This document shows, piece by piece, positions 26,215 through 36,194 of a stretch of 45,864 nt of DNA (position 1 is the stretch's first letter; every line of letters starts with the position of its first letter). The DNA lies in the NCBI GenBank assembly GCA_021822485.1, contig JAKAQP010000009.1, positions 1 through 45,864 of the forward strand. The letters are read 5' to 3'. The position numbers were made by a program, and so were the translations under genes. Under the pieces are notes generated by a model. That model saw nothing but the letters and a program-made list of their open reading frames with translations. It was not told the origin of the DNA and searched no databases. Source of the DNA: a bacterium. GTDB lineage: Bacteria > SZUA-79 > Acidulodesulfobacterales > Acidulodesulfobacteraceae.

Positions 26215-27435
26215 ATGAATAATATAGTTTATATAGATGAAATCGACATAAAAAACAAAACGCTTCTTATAAGAGTCGATTTTAACGTTCCTCTTGACCA
26301 AAACGGCAATATTACAGACGATACCCGCATAAGGGCGGTTCTGCCGACTATTAATTATTGTCTCGACGAAAACGCAAAAATTATATTAATGTCCCATATG
26401 GGGCGGCCGAAAGGCAAAAAAGTTCCCGAACTGTCCCTTTTAGTCGTCGCTAAGAGGTTAAGCAGACTGTTGGATAAGGATGTAAAATTTGTCGGCGAAT
26501 GCGTCGGCGAGTTGGCGGAAAGTACAGTTAAATCCGCAGGTTTAGGCGATATAGTACTGCTTGAAAATTTAAGATTTTACGACGAAGAAACTAAAAACGA
26601 CGAAGAATTCGGCAAAAAATTAGCATCCCTCTGCGATATATACGTTAACGACGCATTTGCGACGGCTCACAGGTCGCATGCTTCAAACGTTGCGGTTACG
26701 AAATTCGTCAAGAAATGCGCCGCAGGTTTTCTTATAAGAAAAGAACTTAATTATTTCAACAGGGCTATTGAAAACCCAATGAAACCTTTCGTCGCTATAA
26801 TAGGCGGAGCAAAAGTGTCGGGCAAGATAGAAGTTCTTTCTAATTTAGCTGAAAAAGTGGATAAATTAATAATAGGCGGAGCAATGTCTAACACTTTTCT
26901 TAAAGCCCTGGGTCACGACGTCGGAGCTTCCCTTGTAGAAGACGAAATGTTGGAATATGCTAAAAAAACGCTTGAAAAAGTAAGCGAAAAAAAGATTAAA
27001 CTTTATTTACCGGTCGACGTGGTGGTCGCAGACAGATTAGCGCCAGATGCGGAAACTAAGGTTACGACTATTCAGGAAATTCCTAAAGGCTGGCTGGCTT
27101 TAGATATAGGTCCGGCTACCGTAACTCTTTTCACCGAAGCTATTCAAAATGCCAAAACTATAGTATGGAACGGGCCCATGGGAGTATTTGAAATGGATGC
27201 TTTCAGCAGAGGTACGTTTGCTTTAGTTTCAAGCGTCGCAAACGCTTATGCCATGACTATAGTCGGCGGCGGCGATACGGACGTTGCGCTTCACAGAGCC
27301 GGAGAATTTGCTAAAATGTCTTATGTTTCTACCGGAGGAGGCGCTTTTCTTGAGCTTTTAGAAGGAAAAAAACTGCCCGGCATCGAAGCATTAATCGAAT
27401 GTTCAAAGAAAAATAATTTAAAACCGCTAATTTAA
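26215..27435 (+). CDS. pgk: Phosphoglycerate kinase
   Basis: Converts 1,3-bisphosphoglycerate and ADP to 3-phosphoglycerate and ATP. Substrate-binding RVDFNVPLDQNGNITDDTRI is near the N-terminus, followed by MSHMGRPKGK, ENLRFYDEETKNDEEF, the hinge region AIIGGAKVSGKIEVL and the nucleotide site VGGGDTDVALHRAG with STGGGAFLELLEGK. Length is typical. Three in-frame starts (TTG 26209, ATG 26212, ATG 26215) are possible; the last is best spaced from AAGGAA at 26202-26207. It follows gap by about 70 bp. Confidence 0.96.
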   Translation: MNNIVYIDEIDIKNKTLLIRVDFNVPLDQNGNITDDTRIRAVLPTINYCLDENAKIILMSHMGRPKGKKVPELSLLVVAKRLSRLLDKDVKFVGECVGELAESTVKSAGLGDIVLLENLRFYDEETKNDEEFGKKLASLCDIYVNDAFATAHRSHASNVAVTKFVKKCAAGFLIRKELNYFNRAIENPMKPFVAIIGGAKVSGKIEVLSNLAEKVDKLIIGGAMSNTFLKALGHDVGASLVEDEMLEYAKKTLEKVSEKKIKLYLPVDVVVADRLAPDAETKVTTIQEIPKGWLALDIGPATVTLFTEAIQNAKTIVWNGPMGVFEMDAFSRGTFALVSSVANAYAMTIVGGGDTDVALHRAGEFAKMSYVSTGGGAFLELLEGKKLPGIEALIECSKKNNLKPLI

Positions 27436-27453
27436 AAACCAAATTTAATCTTA

Positions 27454-27915
27454 ATGAAAAAAAAAATCATAGTCTTAATATCGGTTTTCTTTCCGGTCTT
27501 AATTTTAGACCAGTTATTGAAATATATAGTTAATAATAAAATATCGTTAATCGGAAAAATTACGGTAATAAAGCATTATTTTAATATCGTGCATGTCGAT
27601 AATACCGGCGTCGCTTTCGGGCTTATGAGCGGATATTCGAATATCCTGATTATACTTCTTACTGCTTTAATAATTGCGGCGTTAATATATTTTTTATTTA
27701 AAACAAAAATAAATTCCTACTTACTGTTTATATCTTCCTCCTTAATTATTTCAGGCGCCTTGTCAAATCTATTAAGCAGAATATTTCAGGGATATGTCGT
27801 AGATTTTCTCGACTTTCATATTTATGCCTATCACTGGCCAAGTTTTAATATTGCCGACAGCTGCGTAGTAGTCGGGACTATATTGTTTTTTATATCTATC
27901 ATGAAATATATTTAA
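27454..27915 (+). CDS. lspA: Lipoprotein signal peptidase (signal peptidase II)
   Basis: A 153-residue inner-membrane aspartic protease that removes signal peptides from prolipoproteins; several lipoproteins in this window would be substrates. Conserved parts are LDQLLKYIV, VDNTGVAFGLMSG, GYVVDFLDF and WPSFNIADS. The catalytic aspartates, in VVDF and in NIADS, are present, as are the flanking Asn and Arg of the GNxxDR motif. That motif itself reads SNLLSR, so its usual Asp is Ser. Four hydrophobic segments are visible. It is 18 bp from pgk and has no clear Shine-Dalgarno. Confidence 0.92.
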   Translation: MKKKIIVLISVFFPVLILDQLLKYIVNNKISLIGKITVIKHYFNIVHVDNTGVAFGLMSGYSNILIILLTALIIAALIYFLFKTKINSYLLFISSSLIISGALSNLLSRIFQGYVVDFLDFHIYAYHWPSFNIADSCVVVGTILFFISIMKYI

Positions 27916-27959
27916 ATCTTTTATATATCTTCTATATTTAATTTAATTACGGTTTTTAT

Positions 27960-30557
27960 ATGTATAATTTTCAAGAAATAGAAAAAAAATGGCAAAATAT
28001 ATGGGAAAACGACAAAGTTTTTTTCGTTAAAAATGAAAAAGACCCTTTAAACATCCCTAAATTTTACTGTTTAGAAATGTTTCCTTATCCTTCCGGAAGA
28101 ATACACATGGGGCATGTAAGAAACTACGCTATAGGCGACGCGATAGCCAGGTTTAAACGTATAAAAGGCTATAACGTCCTTCACCCCATAGGTTTCGACA
28201 GTTTTGGGCTTCCCGCCGAAAATGCCGCAATAAAGCATAAAACTAATCCTGCCGAATGGACTAAAAGCAATATAGAATACATGATAAAACAGCTTAAAGA
28301 ATTGGGTTTTTCTTACGATTGGAGCAGGCTCGTAATTACTTCGGAACCTGAATATTATGGATGGGAGCAGCTGTTTTTTTTGCGTATGTATGAAAAAGGT
28401 TTAGCTTACAAGAAGAATTCCTTAGTTAACTGGTGCGAATCATGCAATACTACTCTTGCCAACGAACAGGTCGAAGACGGAAAGTGCTGGAGGTGCGGCA
28501 AGGACGTAACAGTCAAAAATATGGACCAGTGGTTTTTTAAAATTACGGCTTATGCCGAAGAACTGCTTAAAAACATAGATATTTTGGAAGGCTGGCCGGA
28601 TAAAGTAAAAATTATGCAAAAAAACTGGATAGGCAAAAGTTCCGGTTTAACGGTAATTTTTAAGATAGTCGGTTCAGGCGAAAATTCTATAGAAATATTT
28701 ACTACGCGTCCCGATACAATATTCGGCGCAACCTATATTGCCGTGTCTCCTTTCCATCCCGACGCTAAAAGCTTAATTAAAAATTCAAAAGATTTAGAAA
28801 AATTGGAAACAATGAGGCATAACTCGTTAGTTTCTAAAGACGTTTCGGAAAAGGAAGGATTTTTTACCGGTTCTTATGTCCTTAATCCTTTTACTGATAA
28901 AAAGATACCCGTATTTATAGCAAATTTTGTATTAATGGATTATGGAACCGGCGCTATTATGTCTGTTCCGGCGCACGATGCAAGGGATTATGAATTTGCA
29001 AAAAAATACGATATAGAAATAATGCAAGTTATAGAACCGGCAAAAGAAGCAGCGAAAAATACTTCGGAAGACACAACGAGTCTGCCTTATACCGGCAGCG
29101 GAATATTAGTAAATTCAGGCGATTTTAGCGGCATTGCTTCAGGAGAAGCAAAAGAAAAAATAGCCGATTTTGCCGAAAAGAAAAATATAGGGAAAAAGGT
29201 TACCAACTATAGGCTGAGGGACTGGGGAATATCTAGGCAGAGATACTGGGGATGTCCTATACCCATAGTATATTGCGAAAAATGCGGAATAGTCCCGCTG
29301 AACGAAAGCGACCTGCCTTTAATACTACCCGATGACGTCATATTTACGGGAGAAGGCGCCTCTCCTCTTAAAAAGCATAAATCGTTTATAGATACAAAAT
29401 GTCCCAAATGCGGAGGAAAAGCCGAGCGAGAAACCGATACTATGGATACTTTCGTGGAATCTTCATGGTATTTTTTAAGATATACTCTTTCCGAAGAAAA
29501 AGAAAAAAATCCGTTTAAAAGCGAAGACGTTATATATTGGTTGCCGGTCGACCAGTATATCGGCGGAGTGGAACATGCAGTTATGCATCTTTTATATTCA
29601 AGATTTTTCGTGAAGGCGTTGAGGGATTTAAATTATATAAAGTTAGGCGAACCATTTAAAAATCTTCTTACGCAGGGGATGGTCATAAAAAACGGCGCAA
29701 AAATGTCTAAATCTAAAGGCAACGTCGTCGATCCGGACGGTCTTATTAAAAAATTCGGCGCCGATACGGTAAGATTATTCGTACTTTTTGCGGCTCCTCC
29801 AGAAAAAGATTTGGAATGGAGCGATTCGGGAGTCGAGGGAGCATATAGATTTATAAATAAATTTTATAAAACCATAGGCGACTTTTCCGAAATATTAAAA
29901 GATACGAAAGGCAAATTTTACATAGAAGAATCAAATATTTCGCAATCTTCTCCTAATACAGCGAATATAAATATTTCTAAATTTAACGGCGGTAAAAATA
30001 ATAAGCCTTATGAAATAAATAAATCCGTCGTAAATCCGTCGGTTAAAAAATTAATTTACAGATTAAACGGCGTAATAGAAAAGACGGAAACCGAAATGAA
30101 CGGACGTTATCATTTTAACACGGTTATCAGCTCGTCTATGGAATTAATTAACGCTTTTAACGATTTTACCGGTGTTTTAGGCAGGGAAAAACTTGCATTA
30201 TTAAATAAATCCGATAAATATCTGCTGAAACATTTTTTAAATTCTGTCATTTTAATATTATATCCATTCATCCCGCATGCTTGTTCCGAAATATTTGAAA
30301 TTTTAAACGGTTCTTTTATAGAAGACGAAAACTGGCCTGAAAAAATAGATGCCGGATATTCGAAAGAAAATTGTAATATAGCGGTGCAGGTAAACGGAAA
30401 GATGAGAGACGTCGTAGCAGCGGGCATTGATTCGGATGAGCAGACAGTATTAAACGTCGCTATGAACAGTCCAAAAATCAAAAAATACGCGGAAGATAAG
30501 AGCGCAATTAAAAAAGTTATATACGTAAAAAATAAATTATTAAACATTATCGTTTAA
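27960..30557 (+). CDS. leuS: Leucyl-tRNA synthetase
   Basis: An 865-residue class I synthetase that charges tRNA-Leu, including the one at 23.1 kb. It has the HIGH-equivalent HMGH at 49-52 ([16 protein letters not shown]), zinc-knuckle cysteines in [19 protein letters not shown] and CWRCGKDV, the editing-domain motif [12 protein letters not shown], the threonine-rich [16 protein letters not shown] and KMSKS at 581-585. An Asn/Ser-rich insertion near 660-690 ([16 protein letters not shown]) lies in the catalytic-to-anticodon linker and is probably a surface loop. The stop is followed after about 40 bp by lptE. Confidence 0.97.
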   Translation: MYNFQEIEKKWQNIWENDKVFFVKNEKDPLNIPKFYCLEMFPYPSGRIHMGHVRNYAIGDAIARFKRIKGYNVLHPIGFDSFGLPAENAAIKHKTNPAEWTKSNIEYMIKQLKELGFSYDWSRLVITSEPEYYGWEQLFFLRMYEKGLAYKKNSLVNWCESCNTTLANEQVEDGKCWRCGKDVTVKNMDQWFFKITAYAEELLKNIDILEGWPDKVKIMQKNWIGKSSGLTVIFKIVGSGENSIEIFTTRPDTIFGATYIAVSPFHPDAKSLIKNSKDLEKLETMRHNSLVSKDVSEKEGFFTGSYVLNPFTDKKIPVFIANFVLMDYGTGAIMSVPAHDARDYEFAKKYDIEIMQVIEPAKEAAKNTSEDTTSLPYTGSGILVNSGDFSGIASGEAKEKIADFAEKKNIGKKVTNYRLRDWGISRQRYWGCPIPIVYCEKCGIVPLNESDLPLILPDDVIFTGEGASPLKKHKSFIDTKCPKCGGKAERETDTMDTFVESSWYFLRYTLSEEKEKNPFKSEDVIYWLPVDQYIGGVEHAVMHLLYSRFFVKALRDLNYIKLGEPFKNLLTQGMVIKNGAKMSKSKGNVVDPDGLIKKFGADTVRLFVLFAAPPEKDLEWSDSGVEGAYRFINKFYKTIGDFSEILKDTKGKFYIEESNISQSSPNTANINISKFNGGKNNKPYEINKSVVNPSVKKLIYRLNGVIEKTETEMNGRYHFNTVISSSMELINAFNDFTGVLGREKLALLNKSDKYLLKHFLNSVILILYPFIPHACSEIFEILNGSFIEDENWPEKIDAGYSKENCNIAVQVNGKMRDVVAAGIDSDEQTVLNVAMNSPKIKKYAEDKSAIKKVIYVKNKLLNIIV

Positions 30558-30597
30558 TAATTTTATTAATTTTCAATAATTTACAAATTTAAATCAT

Positions 30598-31179
30598 ATG
30601 AATTTTAAAAAAAAAGCATTATTATTATCGATCATAATTATTCTTGCCGCCGGTTTTTCTACCGGATGCGGTTTTAGAGTATTAAACGGCAGCGAAAGTT
30701 CCGTTAAGGCGGGTTTGCCGGCAAGCGGCGGTAAAAAATCAAAAAGATATAACGATATATCAGGAATTTACGTAAAACCTTTTAAAAATCTTACCTATAG
30801 GAGCGGCGTCGGCGTTTATTTTTCAAATAATATAGCAAAATTTTTGAATATGCAGACATATATGTTTACTTCAAACGAAGACGGCGCATTTTATTATCTG
30901 TCCGGAAAAATAACTTCAATACAGAATAACGTAATGTCATATACGGGCGTAGCGGCCGCCGTTGATTACTATATTACCGTGAACGTAACCGTCAGTATGT
31001 ATAATACCGGCGGAAAGATAATTTTCAGGAACGTAAATTTTTCGTCAAGCACTACGTATTATAATTATATAAACCCTCTTGTAGCCCATAAACAGGAGAA
31101 AGAGGCAATAATAAGAGCTTCCAGAAGAATTGCCAGAAAAATAGTTATATATATAGAATCTAAAAAATTAACTTCTTGA
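30598..31179 (+). CDS. lptE: LPS-assembly lipoprotein LptE
   Basis: A 193-residue outer-membrane lipoprotein predicted to plug the LptD barrel and help insert LPS. The signal peptide ends in a lipobox FSTGC with the lipidated Cys at about residue 24 followed by GFRVLNG, the classical LptE beginning (CGF). GIYVKPFKNLTYRSGVGVYF matches the family core. The leuS-lptE order is widely conserved, which supports the call. lptD is not in the window. Confidence 0.85.
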   Translation: MNFKKKALLLSIIIILAAGFSTGCGFRVLNGSESSVKAGLPASGGKKSKRYNDISGIYVKPFKNLTYRSGVGVYFSNNIAKFLNMQTYMFTSNEDGAFYYLSGKITSIQNNVMSYTGVAAAVDYYITVNVTVSMYNTGGKIIFRNVNFSSSTTYYNYINPLVAHKQEKEAIIRASRRIARKIVIYIESKKLTS

Positions 31180-31198
31180 TTGCTTTATTAATATCGAT

Positions 31199-31780
31199 TT
31201 ATCGTTCAAAATTATAACTTTTATAATTTTTTATTTTTTTATATAAGACGAGCGTTATTTTAGCGAATAAATATCCGATTATGCCGCCCGCGATAACGTC
31301 CAAAGGATAATGCTCGCCGTCGTAAACCCTTGAAAACGCTACTACATAAGCCAATATATAAAATACTTTTTTATGTTTGGGGAACATATAAGATAATGCG
31401 ACGGCAAGGGAAAAAGCCGTTACCGTATGTCCGGAAGGAAAAGAATCTTCGGTTAAGTGTCTGCCCAAAACATTTACGTGAACCTTTCCTTCTTCTATAA
31501 GAGAATGAAGAGCGACTATAGGTCTTGGTCTATGAACCGCTTTTTTTATAATAATATCTATTATACCTGGAACTATTTGAGTTAAAAAAAGCAAAAAAAA
31601 CGATTCTTTGAATTTTTGACGATTATAATAATAAACATATAAAAGTACGAGCCAGTAAACGACCCAACCGTTGCCGAGATTGGTAACCGCCCTCATATTG
31701 TCGTTTAATAAAGAAAAATGGAAATTGTTATTAATAAGTAAAAAAAGCGCGGTATCTAAATGCAGAATGTAGGAAAGCAT
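31199..31780 (-). CDS. PAP2-family membrane phosphatase
   Basis: A 193-residue integral membrane phosphatase of the type-2 phosphatidic acid phosphatase family. The three catalytic motifs are present: KKAVHRPRP, PSGHT and SRVYDGEHYPLDVIAG. About six hydrophobic segments are visible. Likely substrates are undecaprenyl diphosphate or lipid phosphates such as phosphatidylglycerol phosphate. It is convergent with lptE and divergent from the nucleotidyltransferase gene, and no Shine-Dalgarno precedes its ATG. Confidence 0.87.
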   Translation of the reverse strand: MLSYILHLDTALFLLINNNFHFSLLNDNMRAVTNLGNGWVVYWLVLLYVYYYNRQKFKESFFLLFLTQIVPGIIDIIIKKAVHRPRPIVALHSLIEEGKVHVNVLGRHLTEDSFPSGHTVTAFSLAVALSYMFPKHKKVFYILAYVVAFSRVYDGEHYPLDVIAGGIIGYLFAKITLVLYKKIKNYKSYNFER

Positions 31781-31905
31781 AATTTTTATTTTGATTTTAT
31801 TATTTAATAAGATATAATTTTAGTAGAATAATCGCCATATTGCAACATTAAAAATTGTCTTGTTAGAAATTGTCTTAAAAGTTTAAAACTATCGGAGGAC
31901 AAAAT

Positions 31906-34425
31906 ATGCAGGCCGTTATTATGGCAGGAGGTTTTGGAACAAGGCTTAAACCTTTAACTAATAATGCTCCAAAACCAATGATACATATAGCTAATAAACC
32001 TATGATGGAGCATGTCGTTAACCTTCTTAAATCGCACGGAATAAACGACCTTATAGTGCTTTTATACGTGCAGCCCGACCTTATTAAAAATTATTTTAAA
32101 GACGGTTCAGATTTCGGCGTAAAAATTGAATACATTCTTGCCGAAGAAGATTACGGAACTGCGGGAGCCGTAAAAAACGTCGAAAAAATAATTAAAGACG
32201 ACGATTTCATGGTAATAAGCGCAGATATAATTACCGATATAAATATTTCAAAACCGATAGATTTTCATATAGGAAAAAAAAGCCACGCTACAATAGTCCT
32301 TACGCACGTAGAAAACCCCTTGTCTTTCGGTATAGTCATAACAGATGCCGAAGGCAGAATAACGAAATTTTTAGAAAAGCCCACATGGTCCGAGGTTTTC
32401 AGCGATACTATAAATACCGGTATTTATATATTAAACCGCTCAGTATTAAAAATGATTCCGGAAAAAAGCGAATTCGATTTTTCCAAAGATCTTTTCCCGC
32501 TTTTATTAAAAGACGGCAAAAAACTTTTTGGGCATATATCTAACGGATACTGGAAAGACGTAGGGACGCTTTCGGAATACAGGCAGAGCCATTTAGACAT
32601 TATCGCCGGCAAAATAAATCTTAATATAGACGGCGAAAAGTTAGGGGATAAAAATATAACCGTAGGCGCAAAAAGCATAGTGGATATTACCTGCGATATA
32701 GAAAATTCTATTCTCGGCAAAGACGTCCATATTCTTCAAAACTGCAAAATTAAAAATTGCGTTATCGGAGACAACTGTACGGTAGGGGAAAACACATCTA
32801 TCAACGGTTCTGTCATAGGCAAGGCGTCAAAAATAGGCGCAAATTGCGACATCCAGGAATCTATTCTTGGATACAAAACTTATGCCGGCAACAACGTATT
32901 TATAGGCGCCGGAGCTGTAGTTTCAGACGTATGCCATATAGGAAACGGCGCAGTGATTAATCCTAACGTTAAAATATGGCCGTTTAAAAACGTGGAAGAC
33001 GGGGCGATATTATCCGAAAGCCTTATATGGTCTGACAAATGGAGTGCCAAAATATTCGGTCAATACGGAATAACCGGTCTTGCTAATTTAGAAATAACGC
33101 CCGAGTTTGCGTCTAAGCTCGGAGCGGCGTTCGGAGCAACAGTCGGCAAAAACAGGACGATATCCGTGTCGAGGGACAGCCATAAAACGTCGCGTCTTTT
33201 TTCTAGGGCAATGATGTCGGGCGTTCTTTCGGTAGGCGTTAACGTTAACGATTTCAGCGATACTCCTATTTCAATAGTCCGCTATCAGGCAAAACAGTTT
33301 AAAAGTTCGGGTGGAATACACGTCAGGAAACATCCTTTCGATAAAAAACTTTTAAATATAAAATTTTTCGATTCTAACGGTTTGGATTTTTCTTCACTTG
33401 GAGAACAGAAAATAGAAAGACTGTTTTTCAGGGAAGATTATACGAGGGTCGGTTCCGATGAAACCGGTGAAATTTTTTATCCTACCCACGGTACGGAATA
33501 TTATACCGACGGGTTTCTTAAAACTATAGACGCAGAAAGGATTATCAAAAGAAAATTTAAAATAGTAATAGATTATTCTTACGGCAGTTCAAGCAAAATT
33601 TTTCCTGCGGTAATAGGCAAACTCGACATAGATTCCGTTCACTTAAACGCGAACTTAGACCAGACTAAAATAACTAAAACCGAAAGGGAATTCAAAAAAT
33701 CGCTTAAGGAACTGTCGAGCATTGTGAGGTCTATTAACGCCGACCTTGGAATTTTTATAGACAACGGCGGGGAAAAGATATATTTATGCGACGAAAACGG
33801 CGATAATATAGACGGCAACACCGCTTTAACTTTAATGTCGATGCTGGTGATGAAGACCGAGAAAAAGATTCAATCTATTTCCGTTCCCGTCAATTCTTCT
33901 TTTAATATATCTAAGATGGCTAAAGAACACGACTACGAGATAATTTACGCAAAAAATTCGTCGGGCTGTCTTATGGAAAAAGCCGCAAATTCAAACGTTT
34001 ATTTTGCCGGCGACAATGAAGGCGGCTATATCTACCCCGGCTTTATGCCGGCTTTCGACGGAATGTATTCGGCTATAAAACTGCTGGAAATGCTTGCAAA
34101 ACTTGACAGTTCTATAAAAAATGAGATGAGGTTTATAGAACCGACGTATTTTGAATACAAAAAGGTTCCTTGTTCTACGGAGCTGAAGGGTTTTATTATG
34201 AGGAAGTTTTTTGAAAAATATTCGGACGAAAATGTTTTGTTGATAGACGGAATAAAGCTTATGAAGCCTCAAGGCTGGGTTCTTGCGTACCCCGCTTCGG
34301 AAGGGGCTCATTTTGAAATTTTTTCGGAAAGCAAGGATAAGGATGCCGCCGGAGTTTTAATAAACGAATTCAGCCGGGATATCGAGTCTTGGAAAGCGGA
34401 AAGGGATATTAGCGCTCTGTCGTAG
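31906..34425 (+). CDS. Sugar nucleotidyltransferase fused to a degraded phosphomannomutase domain
   Basis: An 839-residue fusion. Residues 1 to about 235 are a nucleotidyltransferase with MQAVIMAGGFGTRLKPLT and PKPMIHIANKPMMEH; about 250-370 are left-handed beta-helix repeats (NSILGKDVHI, NCVIGDNCTVGENTS, GSVIGKASKIGANC); about 380-839 is a phosphohexomutase-like region. In that third part the catalytic TASHNP is replaced by KSSGGIHVRKHP and the Mg-binding DGDxDR by IFIDNGGEKIYL, so mutase activity is unlikely. The family is usually annotated as mannose-1-phosphate guanylyltransferase/phosphomannomutase. Products are probably GDP-mannose or another NDP-sugar for surface glycans. A good CGGAGGA site precedes the start. 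An intact mutase follows at 34630. Confidence 0.88.
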   Translation: MQAVIMAGGFGTRLKPLTNNAPKPMIHIANKPMMEHVVNLLKSHGINDLIVLLYVQPDLIKNYFKDGSDFGVKIEYILAEEDYGTAGAVKNVEKIIKDDDFMVISADIITDINISKPIDFHIGKKSHATIVLTHVENPLSFGIVITDAEGRITKFLEKPTWSEVFSDTINTGIYILNRSVLKMIPEKSEFDFSKDLFPLLLKDGKKLFGHISNGYWKDVGTLSEYRQSHLDIIAGKINLNIDGEKLGDKNITVGAKSIVDITCDIENSILGKDVHILQNCKIKNCVIGDNCTVGENTSINGSVIGKASKIGANCDIQESILGYKTYAGNNVFIGAGAVVSDVCHIGNGAVINPNVKIWPFKNVEDGAILSESLIWSDKWSAKIFGQYGITGLANLEITPEFASKLGAAFGATVGKNRTISVSRDSHKTSRLFSRAMMSGVLSVGVNVNDFSDTPISIVRYQAKQFKSSGGIHVRKHPFDKKLLNIKFFDSNGLDFSSLGEQKIERLFFREDYTRVGSDETGEIFYPTHGTEYYTDGFLKTIDAERIIKRKFKIVIDYSYGSSSKIFPAVIGKLDIDSVHLNANLDQTKITKTEREFKKSLKELSSIVRSINADLGIFIDNGGEKIYLCDENGDNIDGNTALTLMSMLVMKTEKKIQSISVPVNSSFNISKMAKEHDYEIIYAKNSSGCLMEKAANSNVYFAGDNEGGYIYPGFMPAFDGMYSAIKLLEMLAKLDSSIKNEMRFIEPTYFEYKKVPCSTELKGFIMRKFFEKYSDENVLLIDGIKLMKPQGWVLAYPASEGAHFEIFSESKDKDAAGVLINEFSRDIESWKAERDISALS

Positions 34426-34430
34426 AGTCA

Positions 34431-34553
34431 GGAAAAGGTGTCAGATTTTATTGTCCGCATCAAAAAGGAAAAGGTGTCAGATTTATTTTCCGCATACGGA
34501 AAGCAGCAATTAACTATCAAGGCGTTGCGTAAAATTAATCTGACACCTTTTCC
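34431..34553. repeat. REP/MITE-like element with direct and inverted copies
   Basis: A 17-base motif, GGAAAAGGTGTCAGATT, occurs twice directly (34431-34447, 34467-34483) and once inverted (34537-34553). Each direct copy is followed by an ATT-TCCGCAT remnant. The layout resembles palindromic elements mobilised by REP-associated transposases. It lies between the fusion gene and the phosphohexomutase. Confidence 0.7.
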
Positions 34554-34629
34554 GATAGCATATTACATATTATAATGATATAAGCACATAATGATATAAG
34601 TATATAAATTTTCAAAAAAAGGAGAACGA

Positions 34630-36105
34630 ATGAGCAACTCTTTTGAAATCGAATTTGGAACTTCCGGCTACAGGGGAAAAATAGCCGACGACTTTACTTA
34701 TGAATCCGTAAAACTCGTTTCGCAGGCCGTATGCGATTTTTTAAACGAAAAATATAGAGGATCTTTTCCGTCGAAACAAATAGTAATAGGTTACGATACG
34801 CGTTTTTTATCCGAAGAATTTGCTAAAATAAGCGCCTGCGTATTTTGCGCCAACGGTTTTAACGTAATTTTCGCGGATACTTTCACTCCTACGCCCGTTA
34901 TAGCAATTAAGATTTTAAAAGAAAAGGCTCTCGGCGCCATAAACATTACGGCAAGCCATAATCCTTACAATTATAACGGCATAAAATTCTCTCCCGACTG
35001 GGGAGGCCCCGCTCTTCCCGAAGACACTGAAATCTTAACTAAAAAATCCAACGAACTTCTTAAAAATCCAAGATATAATTTTATGGATTTTAACGAAGCG
35101 AAGAAAAGCGGACTATTAAAAGAAGAAGATTTTATCGGCTATTATACGGAACTCGTAAAATCAAAATTAAATTTAAAACTTATCAAAGAAAATGCAGGCA
35201 ATTTATATCCTTTTATTACTTCCCTGCACGGAACTTCCAAGGGCATAATAGGAAAAATTATCGGGGAAGAGGGCTATGAATTTAAAGAAATATATGAGGG
35301 AAGGGACGCTTTTTTTGCCCCAGGATTTGCGCCGGACCCGTCTGCTAAAAATTTAAAAGATATGGGAAATATGATTAAGGAATATAATAAAGGCAAAGAC
35401 GAGGGCAAATCTAAAAAAATCGCTATAGGACTTGCGGCGGACGGCGATGCCGACAGATACGGCGTGCTTGACGAAGACGGCGAGTTTGTCGAGCCTAATA
35501 TTATCTTCCCTCTTCTTTACAATTATTACATCGAAGGCAAAGGAATAAAAGGGGATGCCGCAAGAAGCGTCGCCACGACGGCTTTGGTGGACAGGGTAGC
35601 CAAACATTTCGGATTTAAAGTTATAGAAACCCCGGTCGGCTTTAAATATCTCGGCAAACTTATATCGGAAGAAAAGGTCGTAATCGCGGGCGAAGAGTCT
35701 TCGGGACTTACGGTAATCGGGCATACGCCGGATAAAGACGGAATTTATACCTGCCTCTTGGTTTTGGAAATGCTTGCTTATTACAAAAAACCCCTTAAAG
35801 TTTTGGTAAAAGGCCTTCTCGAAAAATTTGGGCCGATATTTACTAAAAGAATTAACGTACCCGTTAATAAAGAAAAGTTCAAAGCCGAAATAGACGAAAA
35901 AATGGAAAAATTTCCTAACGTTTTTAAAGGCAGGAAAGTTACCGGAAAAAACGTTACCGACGGATATAAAGTATTCTTCGACGACGATTCATGGCTCTTG
36001 GCAAGGCTCTCCGGAACGGAAGACCTGATGCGCATATACGGAGAAGCCGACACCGAACAAAATCTCGACGTCCTGATAAGCGCCTTTCAGGAGTACCTTA
36101 TATAG
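34630..36105 (+). CDS. Phosphoglucomutase/phosphomannomutase-family phosphohexomutase
   Basis: A 491-residue alpha-D-phosphohexomutase. The phosphoserine is S109 in TASHNP (107-112), the Mg2+ loop is DGDADR at 271-276, the sugar-binding loop is EESSGLTVIGHTPDKDG and the C-terminal phosphate loop is LSGTEDLMRIYGEAD. All catalytic elements are intact, in contrast to the degraded domain in the preceding gene. It probably interconverts glucose or mannose 1- and 6-phosphates and feeds the nucleotidyltransferase. The start is preceded by AAAGGAG. The stop is followed directly by a 31-bp palindrome. Confidence 0.92.
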   Translation: MSNSFEIEFGTSGYRGKIADDFTYESVKLVSQAVCDFLNEKYRGSFPSKQIVIGYDTRFLSEEFAKISACVFCANGFNVIFADTFTPTPVIAIKILKEKALGAINITASHNPYNYNGIKFSPDWGGPALPEDTEILTKKSNELLKNPRYNFMDFNEAKKSGLLKEEDFIGYYTELVKSKLNLKLIKENAGNLYPFITSLHGTSKGIIGKIIGEEGYEFKEIYEGRDAFFAPGFAPDPSAKNLKDMGNMIKEYNKGKDEGKSKKIAIGLAADGDADRYGVLDEDGEFVEPNIIFPLLYNYYIEGKGIKGDAARSVATTALVDRVAKHFGFKVIETPVGFKYLGKLISEEKVVIAGEESSGLTVIGHTPDKDGIYTCLLVLEMLAYYKKPLKVLVKGLLEKFGPIFTKRINVPVNKEKFKAEIDEKMEKFPNVFKGRKVTGKNVTDGYKVFFDDDSWLLARLSGTEDLMRIYGEADTEQNLDVLISAFQEYLI

Positions 36106-36106
36106 C

Positions 36107-36137
36107 TATGGTGCCAGAATTCAATTCTGGCACCATA
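36107..36137. repeat. 31-bp perfect palindrome after the phosphohexomutase gene
   Basis: A 15-bp arm (36107-36121) and its exact reverse complement (36123-36137) around a single central base; the core reads GGTGCCAGAATT. It begins one base after the stop codon. There is no T-tract, so a simple intrinsic terminator is less likely than a REP-type element, though the hairpin may stabilise the mRNA end. Confidence 0.8.
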
Positions 36138-36194
36138 ACAAAATGGAAACGAAAAATGTAAACGAAAAATTAAAATTTAAAAGGATTAAATTTA

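Noticed and set aside
36107-36137. Palindrome as a standard intrinsic terminator
   Set aside because: No T-run follows the hairpin; the next bases are AACAAAATGG.
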